From Burkholderiales bacterium (GTDB taxonomy: Bacteria; Pseudomonadota; Gammaproteobacteria; Burkholderiales; Burkholderiaceae_C), in assembly GCA_003963115.1 (NCBI GenBank), contig RXJQ01000029.1:1-39438 (forward strand): 39,438 nt of DNA, given 5' to 3'. The notes under the pieces are model-generated. The model saw only the letters and a list, made by a program, of their open reading frames with translations, was not told the DNA's origin and searched no databases. Made by a program: the position numbers and the translations under genes. Shown piece after piece: positions 1-7,557 of the stretch (position 1 is its first letter; each line of letters starts with the position of its first letter).

Positions 1-48
1 GGCACTACACTTATCCACAGCCAGCCTCACCGGTTGGCCAATAGCCCT

Positions 49-91
49 GGCTCAAAATTCAATCGGCACGGTGGCTCAATTTTGAATCGGC
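49..91. repeat. Tandem 19-bp repeats resembling an IS21-family end
   Basis: GGCTCAAAATTCAATCGGC (49-67) is repeated as GGCTCAATTTTGAATCGGC (73-91), a 24-bp period with three mismatches. Multiple short repeats of this kind are typical of IS21-family termini, and the resemblance to those ends is from memory. No istA or istB gene is in the window, so this would be the tip of an element extending to the left or a relic. Confidence 0.4.
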
Positions 92-221
92 GCCAACAGT
101 TCATGCTCTCGCGACTTCATGGCGCGTCAAGCCCACATTCAGCCTGGACGCCAGAGTGACGAGCGTGACCAAGTGACATGGTCGCTGCGCTGGACACGTT
201 GGATGCCACCGCGTATCAAGC

Positions 222-239
222 TAAGTCTCTGATAAGTCT
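222..239 (+). promoter_or_regulatory. Candidate response-regulator box (TAAGTCT direct repeat)
   Basis: TAAGTCT occurs at 222-228 and again at 233-239, an 11-bp repeat spacing, 56 bp before the PepSY start codon. OmpR/PmrA-type regulators bind tandem half-sites spaced about one helical turn. The same arrangement recurs at 1283-1299 before the next transcription unit. The assignment to the response regulator at 5585 is inference from proximity. Confidence 0.5.
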
Positions 240-294
240 GGGTTTCTACATTGAACCCACGCCAACCTTTGGCTGCCCTCAATTGGAGAATCCC

Positions 295-639
295 ATGCTG
301 ACCACACACAAGTTCGCCCTGATCGGAATCACCGTCGTCACAGGCTTGGCTGCGACAGCGGCCTATGCCGCCGGTCACATCGAAGAAAACACTCAGGCAA
401 TCGCCCAGGCAAAACTGACCCTAGGCCAAGCCATCGCTGCAGCAGAGCAGTCCACGCCAGGCAGCAAGGCGACCCATGCAGATTTTGAGCGTGATCGTCA
501 AGGGCACTGGGTGTTCACGGTCGAGGTGGACAAGGCAGGCGAAACACTGGACGTCATGGTCGATCCGGTCAACGGCAAGGTGCTTTCGGTCACGCGTGAC
601 CTTGAGGATCGCGAAGACAACAAAGACGAGCGCGAATGA
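295..639 (+). CDS. PepSY-domain periplasmic protein
   Basis: 114-residue exported protein. A signal peptide covers about residues 1-25 (hydrophobic core followed by a cleavage region ending AYA). A single PepSY domain follows, with a basic/aromatic HWVFTVEV strand and the typical VDPVNGKVLSV ending. PepSY proteins are small periplasmic or membrane modules thought to inhibit peptidases or modulate signalling, and they often sit next to two-component systems. The ATG at 295 is chosen over an upstream in-frame start at 178 because it has a GGAGA ribosome site at 284-288 and begins the signal peptide. It overlaps the next gene by an ATGA junction, so the two are translationally coupled. The acidic tail (EDREDNKDERE) is notable. 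It is probably part of the regulon of the two-component system at 5585-7557. Confidence 0.85.
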   Translation: MLTTHKFALIGITVVTGLAATAAYAAGHIEENTQAIAQAKLTLGQAIAAAEQSTPGSKATHADFERDRQGHWVFTVEVDKAGETLDVMVDPVNGKVLSVTRDLEDREDNKDERE

Positions 640-1259
640 TCCCAAGCCAAGTCGGAGCGCCTGTGGAATCCCTCAACAACATGCTGTTTCTGACGCTCAA
701 CGCTCAGACTGACTCGCCAGCCTGGGTGACGGGGCTCGCCCTGTTGCTCGGCGAGCACGCGATTTGGCTGGTGCCAGGCACGCTCGTGCTGGGCTGGATG
801 CGCGGCAAGCCACCCTTGCGAAGGCTCATGCTTGAAGCAAGCATTGCTGGGTTGGCTGGCTTGCTGCTCAACCAGTTGATTGGCCTGACATGGTCGCATC
901 CCCGGCCTTTTGTCTTGGGGCTTGGACACACGCTGATCAGCCATGTGCCAGACAGCTCTTTTCCTAGTGACCACCTCACGTTGTGGTGGTCTGTCGCGTT
1001 CAGCTTCCTGTTGAATGAAGGCACACGCCGCCTCGGGATGCTTGCTGGACTGATCGGTATACCCATGGCGTGGGCCCGCATCTACCTTGGTGTCCACTTT
1101 CCCCTGGACATGCTGGGCGCCCTGTGTGTCTCGTCATCGGCGGCATGGCTGACTCACAACAAGGCAGGCGCCTTGATCACAACAGCCTTGGACATGCTGA
1201 TGACCATCCACCGCCGTTTGCTGGGGCCCCTCATCAGAAAGGGATGGCTTGAGCCTTGA
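636..1259 (+). CDS. PAP2-family membrane phosphatase (BcrC-like)
   Basis: 207-residue integral membrane protein with several hydrophobic segments. Phosphatase motifs of the PAP2 superfamily are visible: an HPRPF block, SFPSDH (motif 2), and R-x5-H-x3-D in ARIYLGVHFPLD (motif 3). BcrC-type members dephosphorylate undecaprenyl pyrophosphate in the inner membrane, recycling the lipid carrier of cell-wall synthesis. Others act on lipid A or phospholipids. The start codon overlaps the stop of the PepSY gene, so the two form an operon. The lysine usually expected ahead of the RP motif is not evident, so the exact substrate is uncertain. Its pairing with a PmrAB/QseBC-like system suggests an envelope-modification role, which is inference. 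Confidence 0.85.
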   Translation: MIPSQVGAPVESLNNMLFLTLNAQTDSPAWVTGLALLLGEHAIWLVPGTLVLGWMRGKPPLRRLMLEASIAGLAGLLLNQLIGLTWSHPRPFVLGLGHTLISHVPDSSFPSDHLTLWWSVAFSFLLNEGTRRLGMLAGLIGIPMAWARIYLGVHFPLDMLGALCVSSSAAWLTHNKAGALITTALDMLMTIHRRLLGPLIRKGWLEP

Positions 1260-1281
1260 AGGCCGCACGGGTGCTCAGATG

Positions 1282-1300
1282 CTAAGTCAACGCTAAGTCT
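1282..1300 (+). promoter_or_regulatory. Candidate response-regulator box (CTAAGTC direct repeat)
   Basis: GCTAAGTC is repeated at 1281-1288 and 1292-1299, again 11 bp apart, in the gap between the PAP2 gene and the first COG4705-like gene, 58 bp before the ATG at 1358. It matches the box at 222-239 in core and spacing, which supports a shared regulator. Confidence 0.5.
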
Positions 1301-1357
1301 GGCACCACAAGATCACATCCAGTGACGCTTCGGCGTAGACCTCAGTGCGAACAAATC

Positions 1358-2134
1358 ATGCTTTCAGCCTCACACACACCAACGCTCCGTCACTTGAACA
1401 AGGTCCCCTTGGTGACGGCCATGTTCTGGCTCATCAAGATGATGTCCACCACCGTTGGGGAAACGGCAGCCGACTTCCTCTCAGCCGACCTGAGCTTCGG
1501 GCTGCAAGGTACCGCAGTGGTCACCGGCGCTTTGCTCGCTGTGGCCCTGTTTGCCCAAATCCGTGCACCGCGCCACATCCCGTGGCTGTACTGGGTCTCG
1601 GTGGCCTTGATCAGTGTGTTTGGCACCCTGGTCACAGACATCATGACCGACACACTGAGCATCCCCCTGTCCGCATCCACACTCGGGTTCGGGCTGGCTC
1701 TGCTGTGCACTTTTGCCATCTGGCATCAACAGGAACGCACACTGTCCATCCAGGACATCGACAGCGTCAAACGCGAACTCTTTTACTGGGTAGCCATCTT
1801 CGTGACCTTCGCCATGGGCACGGCATCAGGCGACTGGCTCGCCGAAGGTTTGAGCCTGGGCTATCGGAATGCCGCATTGCTGTTCGCAGCAGCCATTGCC
1901 GTCACGGCACTGGCCAGATGGGTGCTCAAGGCCAATGCCATCGCCTGCTTTTGGGTGGCATATGTTCTGACCAGGCCCTTGGGTGCCGCCTGTGGTGACC
2001 TCCTTTCACAACCCCTGGCCAATGGTGGACTGGGGCTGGGCACGGTCACCACCAGCGTCGTCTTTGCCATCACCATCACCGGCGCCATCGCCTACCTCTC
2101 GATGAGGCCACAACAACCCAATGGGCAGGTCTGA
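1358..2134 (+). CDS. COG4705-like membrane protein with four internal repeats, copy 1
   Basis: 258-residue polytopic membrane protein of an uncharacterised family (COG4705-like). It contains four copies of a motif of the form G-x3-D-x-L-x(4-7)-L/G-x-G: TTVGETAADFLS near the N terminus, GTLVTDIMTD, MGTASGDWLAE, and RPLGAACGDLLS near the C terminus. Each sits at the start of a repeat of about two membrane helices, so the protein looks like a quadruplicated or twice-duplicated helical unit with buried acidic residues. The ATG at 1358 is preferred to the upstream alternative start at 1322 because it matches the N terminus of the paralogue at 2213, but its ribosome site is weak. Function is unknown. 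Conserved Asp/Glu in membrane repeats would fit ion transport, but that is speculation. Confidence 0.75.
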   Translation: MLSASHTPTLRHLNKVPLVTAMFWLIKMMSTTVGETAADFLSADLSFGLQGTAVVTGALLAVALFAQIRAPRHIPWLYWVSVALISVFGTLVTDIMTDTLSIPLSASTLGFGLALLCTFAIWHQQERTLSIQDIDSVKRELFYWVAIFVTFAMGTASGDWLAEGLSLGYRNAALLFAAAIAVTALARWVLKANAIACFWVAYVLTRPLGAACGDLLSQPLANGGLGLGTVTTSVVFAITITGAIAYLSMRPQQPNGQV

Positions 2135-2212
2135 AGACACCCACAACGCTGCGCTAAACGTTCGAGCATCACGCCGAGCGCAGCACTGCCCCCGATCCAA
2201 CATCGTCACGCC

Positions 2213-2956
2213 ATGAACAAAGTTGCCCAAGTTACCCTTGCCTTCTGGGTCATGAAAATCTGCGCCACCACGCTAGGTGAGACAGCCGGTGACCTGCTCT
2301 CGATGACACTGCATGTCGGCTACGCCATCAGTTCGATCATGCTCATGGCCTGCTTTCTCGTCTCCTTGCTGTTCCAGATCAAAACGGACAGGTTTCACCC
2401 CCTGCTGTACTGGACGGTGATCCTGACAACCAGCACGGCGGGCACAACCATGTCGGACTTCATGGACCGCTCGCTGGGCTTGGGCTATGCGAAGGGCTCC
2501 CTGCTGCTGGTCCTAGGCTTGGTCGTGATCTTGACGGCCTGGCGCCTGATTGAAAAATCATTGGCAGTTGACAACATCCAAACCAAACGCGCCGAGTTAC
2601 TTTACTGGGCGGCCATCCTGTTGTCCAACACCTTGGGCACGGCCCTGGGCGACTTCCTCGCCGATGACTCTGGCCTGGGCTTCATGGGTGGCGCGATGCT
2701 GATCGGCGGCTTGATCTCTGCCGTGGCCGCAGCGAACCATTTCACGAAGGTGAACAAGGTTGCGCTGTTCTGGATCGCCTTCGTGCTGACACGTCCATTC
2801 GGCGCCACCTTCGGCGACCTCTTGACCAAGCCTCTGGAAAAGGGGGGCCTGAATTTTGGAACCGTTGGCTCGTCCCTGCTGCTGGCCGCATTGCTGGGTA
2901 CCTCCTTTGCGATCACTTATAGCCACATCGGCAAGCGGCGCCCTCGCCAACTTTGA
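2213..2956 (+). CDS. COG4705-like membrane protein with four internal repeats, copy 2
   Basis: 247-residue paralogue of the preceding gene, 78 bp downstream on the same strand. The same four motifs are present: TTLGETAGDLLS, AGTTMSDFMDR, LGTALGDFLAD and RPFGATFGDLLT, each followed by a glycine-rich LGxGY/LGFG turn. The N terminus (NKVAQVTLAFWVMK) aligns with NKVPLVTAMFWLIK of copy 1. The two proteins probably work as a pair or a heterodimer in the inner membrane. Nothing in the sequence tells the substrate. The neighbourhood (PepSY, PAP2, outer-membrane barrel, two-component system) points to envelope or metal stress. Confidence 0.78.
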   Translation: MNKVAQVTLAFWVMKICATTLGETAGDLLSMTLHVGYAISSIMLMACFLVSLLFQIKTDRFHPLLYWTVILTTSTAGTTMSDFMDRSLGLGYAKGSLLLVLGLVVILTAWRLIEKSLAVDNIQTKRAELLYWAAILLSNTLGTALGDFLADDSGLGFMGGAMLIGGLISAVAAANHFTKVNKVALFWIAFVLTRPFGATFGDLLTKPLEKGGLNFGTVGSSLLLAALLGTSFAITYSHIGKRRPRQL

Positions 2957-2967
2957 AGCCCACGCCC

Positions 2968-3017
2968 CTCAGTGCCGCTATCAACCGGGCTCGACATGCC
3001 CTGACCAGGGCACTGAG
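2968..3017 (+). terminator. Possible hairpin terminator after the COG4705 pair
   Basis: TGCCCT (2997-3002) and AGGGCA (3007-3012) form a stem with a GACC loop. A larger competing stem pairs CTCAGTGCC (2968-2976) with GGCACTGAG (3009-3017). The U-rich run comes about 15 bases later, so this is either a weak terminator or a processing structure. Confidence 0.35.
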
Positions 3018-3640
3018 CCCCATTCAACTTTTCTCTAACCGCTCCAGCGTGAGCGATCTCGACATACACACATGGCAGTACCACATCCACACCGTAATTC
3101 ATTGGTGTTCAAAAGCTCCTTGGTCGCATTGGCTTTGTCGCAGTCGGCGCTTGGGCACGCCTCTGACGGCCGAACCAGCACCTTGATCACCGCCATCAGA
3201 CTGGCTGAGGCACAAGAAGCGGGCACCGCTTCCAAAGCAGAAATGTCGTGTGCTGAACAGCCATGCGTGTATGACATCGCCATTGAGCGGCGCGATCACA
3301 CCGTCGTTCAAGTGCGCATCCCAGTCGACAGCAAAATGCTCCTCGCTGAGGCGGCGCCAGGAAATGAAAAGCCCGGAGCCCCAGCACCGCCACCCGCAGC
3401 CATCGTCCCAACCAGCACCGGGCTCACCAACCGACACGTTGAACTCAAATTGGGGGCCGGCCAAATTGCAGGCATGGGCAATGCCATCCTTCGCCCCGTC
3501 TTGACGCTTGGCGTGGGGGGAGACTTCCACCTGCGAGATTTTCCACAAGTGGACACAGACTTCAATGCGTCGGTCTGACCTGCCCGGCTTCTCCGAGACA
3601 CTGATTCCAAGAGAAGATGGCTCCATCCCCCGAGGAGCCC

Positions 3641-3904
3641 ATGAAGAAGAGTCGATTCACTGAAGAGCAAATGGTCGCGATCCTGCGCGAAGCGGACCGC
3701 GCCACAGTGGCCGAGGCCGCGAAGAAGCACAAGGTCAGCGAGCCGACCATCTACGCCTGGCGCAAGCACTTCGGCCAACTTGAAGTCGCCGACGTCAAGC
3801 GTCTGAAGGCGCTTGAGTTGGAGAACAGCCGGCTCAAGAAGTTGCTGGCCGAGGCCGCGCTGGACAACGCGATCCTGAAGGAAATCAACGCAAAAAAATG
3901 GTGA
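3641..3904 (+). CDS. IS3-family transposase OrfA (helix-turn-helix)
   Basis: 87-residue first frame of the IS, starting at the ATG of MKKSRFTEEQ. An in-frame ATG at 3617 is less likely. It has an HTH_8/Tnp_1-like domain (residues about 5-50, motif SEPTIYAWRKHFG) that binds the element ends. A leucine-rich coiled coil (LKALELENSRLKKLLAEAALD) follows for multimerisation. It terminates at 3902-3904 just after a run of seven A (3892-3898). A -1 slip on this run would fuse it to OrfB, the usual way IS3 elements make the active OrfAB transposase. Confidence 0.92.
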   Translation: MKKSRFTEEQMVAILREADRATVAEAAKKHKVSEPTIYAWRKHFGQLEVADVKRLKALELENSRLKKLLAEAALDNAILKEINAKKW

Positions 3905-4743
3905 GCCCGCTGGCTCGACGCGCCCAGGTTGCCTTCGCTCGCGAGCGTGGCCTGAGTCTGCGCCGGGCTTGCGGGCTGATCGGCATGTCGCGTTCCACAC
4001 CGAGCTACGAGCCGCGCCTGCCTGCCAAGGACGCACCGGTGCTTGAGGCCATGAAGGAACTCTCGGCCCTGTATCCACGCTACGGCTATCGGCGCATCCG
4101 CGTGTTCCTGCGCCGCAAGGGCTTCGAGCTGAGCTGGTCGCGCACGCATCGTTTGTGGCGTCAGGCGGGCCTGCTCGTACCCAGGAAGCGGCCACGCAAG
4201 CGCATTGCCGCTATGCGGCCGCGCATCCACACGCCCTTCAAGGCCAACATGGTCTGGGCCTACGACTTCGTCTTCGACACCACGGCCAGCGGCCAGCAGA
4301 TCAAGTGCCTAACTGTCGTGGATGAGTACACGCGCGAGTGCTTGGCTATTGACGTGGCAGGAGCCATCCGCTCCAAGCGCGTGATCGAGGTGCTGGCGCG
4401 CCTGGTCAGCCTGCATGGGGCGCCGTTGTTCATGCGCTCGGACAACGGGCCAGAGTTCGTCAGCCAAGCCATCCTGGAATGGATCTCGGGGGCCGGCATC
4501 GCCACGGTGCTCAACGATCCCGGCAAGCCCTGGCAGAACGGTACCGATGAAAGCTTCAATGGCAAGTTCCGCGACGAGTGCCTGTCCATCGAGTGGTTCC
4601 GCTCGCGCCGCGAGGCCGTCGTCCTGATCGAAGCCTGGCGCAACCACTACAACGAGGTCCGTCCCCACAGCAGCCTGCAATACTTGACCCCGGTGGAGTT
4701 CAAACAGCAACTCCGCCAAGACCTGCAACCCGCCGTCTTCTAG
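3898..4743 (+). CDS. IS3-family transposase OrfB (DDE integrase core)
   Basis: 281-residue catalytic frame in -1 phase relative to OrfA and overlapping it by 7 bp. An N-terminal HTH-21 segment (RRACGLIGMSRST) precedes an rve/DDE core. The catalytic residues are about Asp122 (WAYDFVFDT), Asp182 (RSDNGPEF) and Glu218 (GTDESFNGKFRDECL), with the expected 35-residue spacing between the last two. The C terminus carries the family block RPHSSLQYLTPVEF. It is most likely made as an OrfAB fusion by frameshifting on the seven-A run at 3892-3898. No lesions are seen. Confidence 0.93.
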   Translation: MVSPLARRAQVAFARERGLSLRRACGLIGMSRSTPSYEPRLPAKDAPVLEAMKELSALYPRYGYRRIRVFLRRKGFELSWSRTHRLWRQAGLLVPRKRPRKRIAAMRPRIHTPFKANMVWAYDFVFDTTASGQQIKCLTVVDEYTRECLAIDVAGAIRSKRVIEVLARLVSLHGAPLFMRSDNGPEFVSQAILEWISGAGIATVLNDPGKPWQNGTDESFNGKFRDECLSIEWFRSRREAVVLIEAWRNHYNEVRPHSSLQYLTPVEFKQQLRQDLQPAVF

Positions 4744-5584
4744 GAATAACTGTCTCGACTAAACCGAGCAGGTCAGGTCATCGCGGGAAAAACAGAATCA
4801 ACCCAAAACACAAGCAGGCCAGGGCTGCAGGAGATCCGTGGGAGCGCTCATTCCATCTACAACTTTTACAACGATCGCGGCATCTCAAAAGCCGGTGTGG
4901 GCCTGTACGTTGATTTTGCCCAGGCGCTGCGTCATCAATCGCGGTATGTGCCACAGGACAGCAGCAGCATCTATGCCGCTGAGGAAAACGAGTCCATCCA
5001 GCATCAACTCGACCTGGGACTTGACTTTCGGGTTTCCATCCACAACGACAGGGTGGCATCTGATCTGCACAATGTCATCTTCCTGTCCGGAAACCGAGTC
5101 GGCCCCAATTTGTTGACCTATCAACCTTTGTTGGGGTTCATGTGGAGCAACAAATTCCACTTCACGGGTAGTGAAACGGAGCCTGGCTTGAGCTTCCTGA
5201 CAGACTTGAACTTCTACTTCGCGAAGAAGAACGGAGTCAAAGTATTCAACTCACACGATGGCTTGGGCGGAACCAAGCGCGAGATCTACTTGAGCTATGG
5301 ACTCCGATACACCACAGAATCCAAGACGGCTTACACGATCCGAACCTACGGATTCAACAACTTGAACCGTGGGGCAAGCACAATGGCGCCGTCTGGGTTC
5401 AAGGATGGGCTTTCCATCGGCATCGTCAAACCATTTTAAAAGCACCTCACGCCATGCCGTCTCATCACGCCAACGATTCCCAACCTGCGGATTTTGCAGA
5501 TCTCGATCGGCAAGCAGCAGCGATGTGGCGGCATTCGCTGGCTGAGCCATCGTGCATCGCTGCTTGCAACTGGAAGGCCTGAAC

Positions 5585-6247
5585 ATGCGCGTGCTGCTCG
5601 TCGAGGACGATCCGATGATCGGGCAAGCCGTAGCGTTGGCGCTCAAGGACGCCGCTTACGCGGTGGATTGGGTTCGTGACGGCGTGGCCGCAATGAGCAC
5701 CATTAGCACCCAGAGCTACGACCTGATGCTGCTTGACCTGGGTTTGCCCCGCAAAGATGGCATCGAAGTCCTCAAGCACACCCGACTCAACGGATTGGGC
5801 TTGCCTGTGCTGATCTTGACTGCCCGCGATGCGGTCAGTGACCGAGTGCAAGGCCTTGACGCTGGCGCTGACGACTACCTGGTCAAACCTTTTGAGATCA
5901 GCGAATTGCTGGCACGCATGCGGGCCTTGTGTCGCCGGCAAGCCGGTACAGCGAGCACCGTGCTCACCAACGGTACCTTGTCATTGGACATGTCAACGCG
6001 TGTGGCTATGTACGAGCAAAACGAGGTCCGTTTGAGTGCCCGTGAGTTCGCACTGCTGCAAGCCCTGCTCATGCGACCGGGCGCCATTTTGTCGCGCAGC
6101 GAACTGGAAGATCGCATCTACGGCTGGAACGAAGAAGTCGAGAGCAACGCGGCTGAGGTGCTGATCCATGCGATCCGCAGGAAGCTGGGCGCAGCCGTGA
6201 TCAAAAACATCAGAGGCCTGGGCTGGATGGTCGACAAATGCCAATGA
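5585..6247 (+). CDS. OmpR-family response regulator (QseB/PmrA-like)
   Basis: 220-residue DNA-binding response regulator. The receiver domain (residues 1-115) has the acidic pair Asp8/Asp9, phospho-acceptor Asp51 (LMLLDLGLP), Thr79 and Lys101 (DDYLVKPF). The C-terminal winged-helix domain (about 125-218) includes the SAREFALLQALL and NAAEVLIHAIRRKLG segments. The ATG at 5585 has GGAAGG 7 bases upstream and begins the canonical MRVLLVEDD. An in-frame ATG at 5552 would add 11 residues without a ribosome site. It overlaps the kinase gene by a few bases (ATGA). Likely targets are the TAAGTC-type boxes at 222-239 and 1282-1300. The stimulus is unknown, with a cation or envelope stress suggested by relatives and neighbours. 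Confidence 0.95.
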   Translation: MRVLLVEDDPMIGQAVALALKDAAYAVDWVRDGVAAMSTISTQSYDLMLLDLGLPRKDGIEVLKHTRLNGLGLPVLILTARDAVSDRVQGLDAGADDYLVKPFEISELLARMRALCRRQAGTASTVLTNGTLSLDMSTRVAMYEQNEVRLSAREFALLQALLMRPGAILSRSELEDRIYGWNEEVESNAAEVLIHAIRRKLGAAVIKNIRGLGWMVDKCQ

Positions 6248-7557
6248 ATCCATCCCTGCAGGGCCGTCTGGCTCGATACATCACGATCCTGGTGACCCTG
6301 GGGGGGCTGGCGGCCGCTAGCATGGCCTATGTTCAGTCATACAGTGATGCCCATGAGTTGCAGGACGCCCAACTCCAGCAAGTGGCCTATCTGGTGGCCC
6401 GCAATGCCCCACCCTCTGGTCCCGTAGCACCCCCCAATGAACCTGTGGTTGATCCAGAAGACCAAACCATGGTTGAAGTGTCCGGGCCATTTACAAAAGC
6501 GGTCGACCTGAAGGCATCGAATTCACACGGGCTCAGCACCGTCTTCTTCAATGGCAATGAATGGCGCGTGGCATTGCAGGTGCTGCCCGATGGCCGCAAG
6601 GTGGTCGCCAGACAACTCACGGAAGTGAGGGACGAAATTGCCAGGCACAGCGCACTGCAAACCTTGTTGCCATTGCTGACGTTGATCCCCGTGCTGATTG
6701 GTCTGTTGACCATTGTGATCCGGCGCACGCTTGCGCCTGTTCGCCAGATCGGGGCGATGCTGGACCAGGCGGATTCGCTCAATCCCATCAAGCTGCCTGT
6801 CCAAGGGGTGCCCGTCGAAATCCTGCCATTTGTGGCGTCTGTCAACGCCATGATGCAACGCTTGAGAGAAGCGCAACAGCAGCAGCGGCGTTTCATCGCC
6901 GATGCGGCACACGAGTTGCGAACGCCGATTGCGGCCCTGTCCATCCAGGCGGAGAACCTGTCAACCATCATCGCGCAGGGCGAGGCAAGTGAGCGCATGC
7001 AGGCCCTGCAAAGTGGACTCAAGCGAACCAAAAGCTTGTTGGAGCAACTGCTGTCACTGTCCCGGATACAAGACCGGGTTGACGCCCCTCCAGCTCAACC
7101 TTGTGATGTGATGGCAGTCGTGCGCGAAGTGGTCGCTGATCTGCTCCCACTGACGATCGCAAAAAACATCGACATCGGGTTGACGCAAGCTCAGCCTTGC
7201 CAGGTCTTGTGCAGCCCTTTCGAGATGCGGACCTTGCTGACCAATGTGCTATCCAACGCCATTCGACACGTGGCAGACGGTGGCCAAATCGACATCGCCG
7301 TGACGGCCAGCAACGGCCACATGGCCTTGATTGTTGACGACAACGGCATGGGCGTACCGCGCGATGATTTGCCCCATGTATTTGCCCCCTTCTACAGAAC
7401 CGCAAGCAGTGCCCAAGAAGGAACAGGGTTGGGATTGGCCATCGTCAAGGCCATTGCTGACCGCATGGGAGGAACGGTCGCACTTGGGCCAAGGCCTTCA
7501 GGTGTCAGCGGGTGTCGATTCACGCTTTGCTGCAGACTGGCACGCATTGAGGCCTGA
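6244..7557 (+). CDS. Sensor histidine kinase (QseC/PmrB-like)
   Basis: 437-residue inner-membrane kinase partnering the upstream regulator. TM1 is at about residues 12-30 and TM2 at about 140-160 (LLPLLTLIPVLIGLLTIVI). They enclose a short periplasmic sensor of roughly 110 residues rich in Pro and acidic residues (PVAPPNEPVVDPEDQ). HAMP and HisKA follow, with His223 in DAAHELRTP. The catalytic ATPase has an N box (LLTNVLSNAIRHV), DDNGMGVP and GTGLGLAIVKAIADRMGG. An ATG at 6238 would add two residues; 6244 gives a 4-bp overlap with the regulator. The acidic periplasmic loop could bind divalent cations as in PmrB/PhoQ, but this is inference. The gene ends abutting the nuclease remnant on the other strand. 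Confidence 0.94.
   Translation: MNPSLQGRLARYITILVTLGGLAAASMAYVQSYSDAHELQDAQLQQVAYLVARNAPPSGPVAPPNEPVVDPEDQTMVEVSGPFTKAVDLKASNSHGLSTVFFNGNEWRVALQVLPDGRKVVARQLTEVRDEIARHSALQTLLPLLTLIPVLIGLLTIVIRRTLAPVRQIGAMLDQADSLNPIKLPVQGVPVEILPFVASVNAMMQRLREAQQQQRRFIADAAHELRTPIAALSIQAENLSTIIAQGEASERMQALQSGLKRTKSLLEQLLSLSRIQDRVDAPPAQPCDVMAVVREVVADLLPLTIAKNIDIGLTQAQPCQVLCSPFEMRTLLTNVLSNAIRHVADGGQIDIAVTASNGHMALIVDDNGMGVPRDDLPHVFAPFYRTASSAQEGTGLGLAIVKAIADRMGGTVALGPRPSGVSGCRFTLCCRLARIEA

Larger units (their letters stand above)
3576..4775 (+). mobile_element. Complete IS3-family element, IS407 group
   Basis: 1,200-bp element with imperfect terminal inverted repeats: TGACCTGCCCGGCTTCTCC at 3576 onward, against TGACCTGCTCGGTTTAGTC read inward from 4775. 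The ends are TG...CA. The flanks are a 4-bp direct duplication, GGTC at 3572-3575 and 4776-4779, the size typical of the IS407 group. Two overlapping reading frames lie inside with a run of seven A at the junction. Ends, duplication and both genes are intact, so it may still be mobile and seems a recent insertion. Confidence 0.92.
3072..5439 (+). pseudogene. Outer-membrane barrel-like protein gene interrupted by an IS3 element
   Basis: Joining 3072-3575 to 4780-5439 (dropping the insertion and one copy of the GGTC duplication) restores one continuous frame of 387 residues. The N terminus has a signal-peptide-like segment (about residues 10-30, ending in GHAS). A Pro/Ala-rich linker around residue 105 is followed by a region with alternating hydrophobic and aromatic residues and a final Lys-Pro-Phe. 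A C-terminal aromatic residue is characteristic of outer-membrane barrels, so an outer-membrane barrel protein is inferred. I do not recognise the family. The insertion falls after codon 168, and the left half then ends at a TGA supplied by the first bases of the element. The right half has a possible GTG start at 4897 but no signal peptide, so the gene is very likely inactive. Confidence 0.8.

Noticed and set aside
498..1097. 199-residue minus-strand open frame
   Set aside because: Antisense to the PepSY and PAP2 genes; hydrophilic, no family features, while the plus-strand genes have signal peptide and catalytic motifs.
3308..4195. 295-residue minus-strand open frame
   Set aside because: Runs across the IS boundary and is antisense to OrfA/OrfB; an artefact of high G+C.
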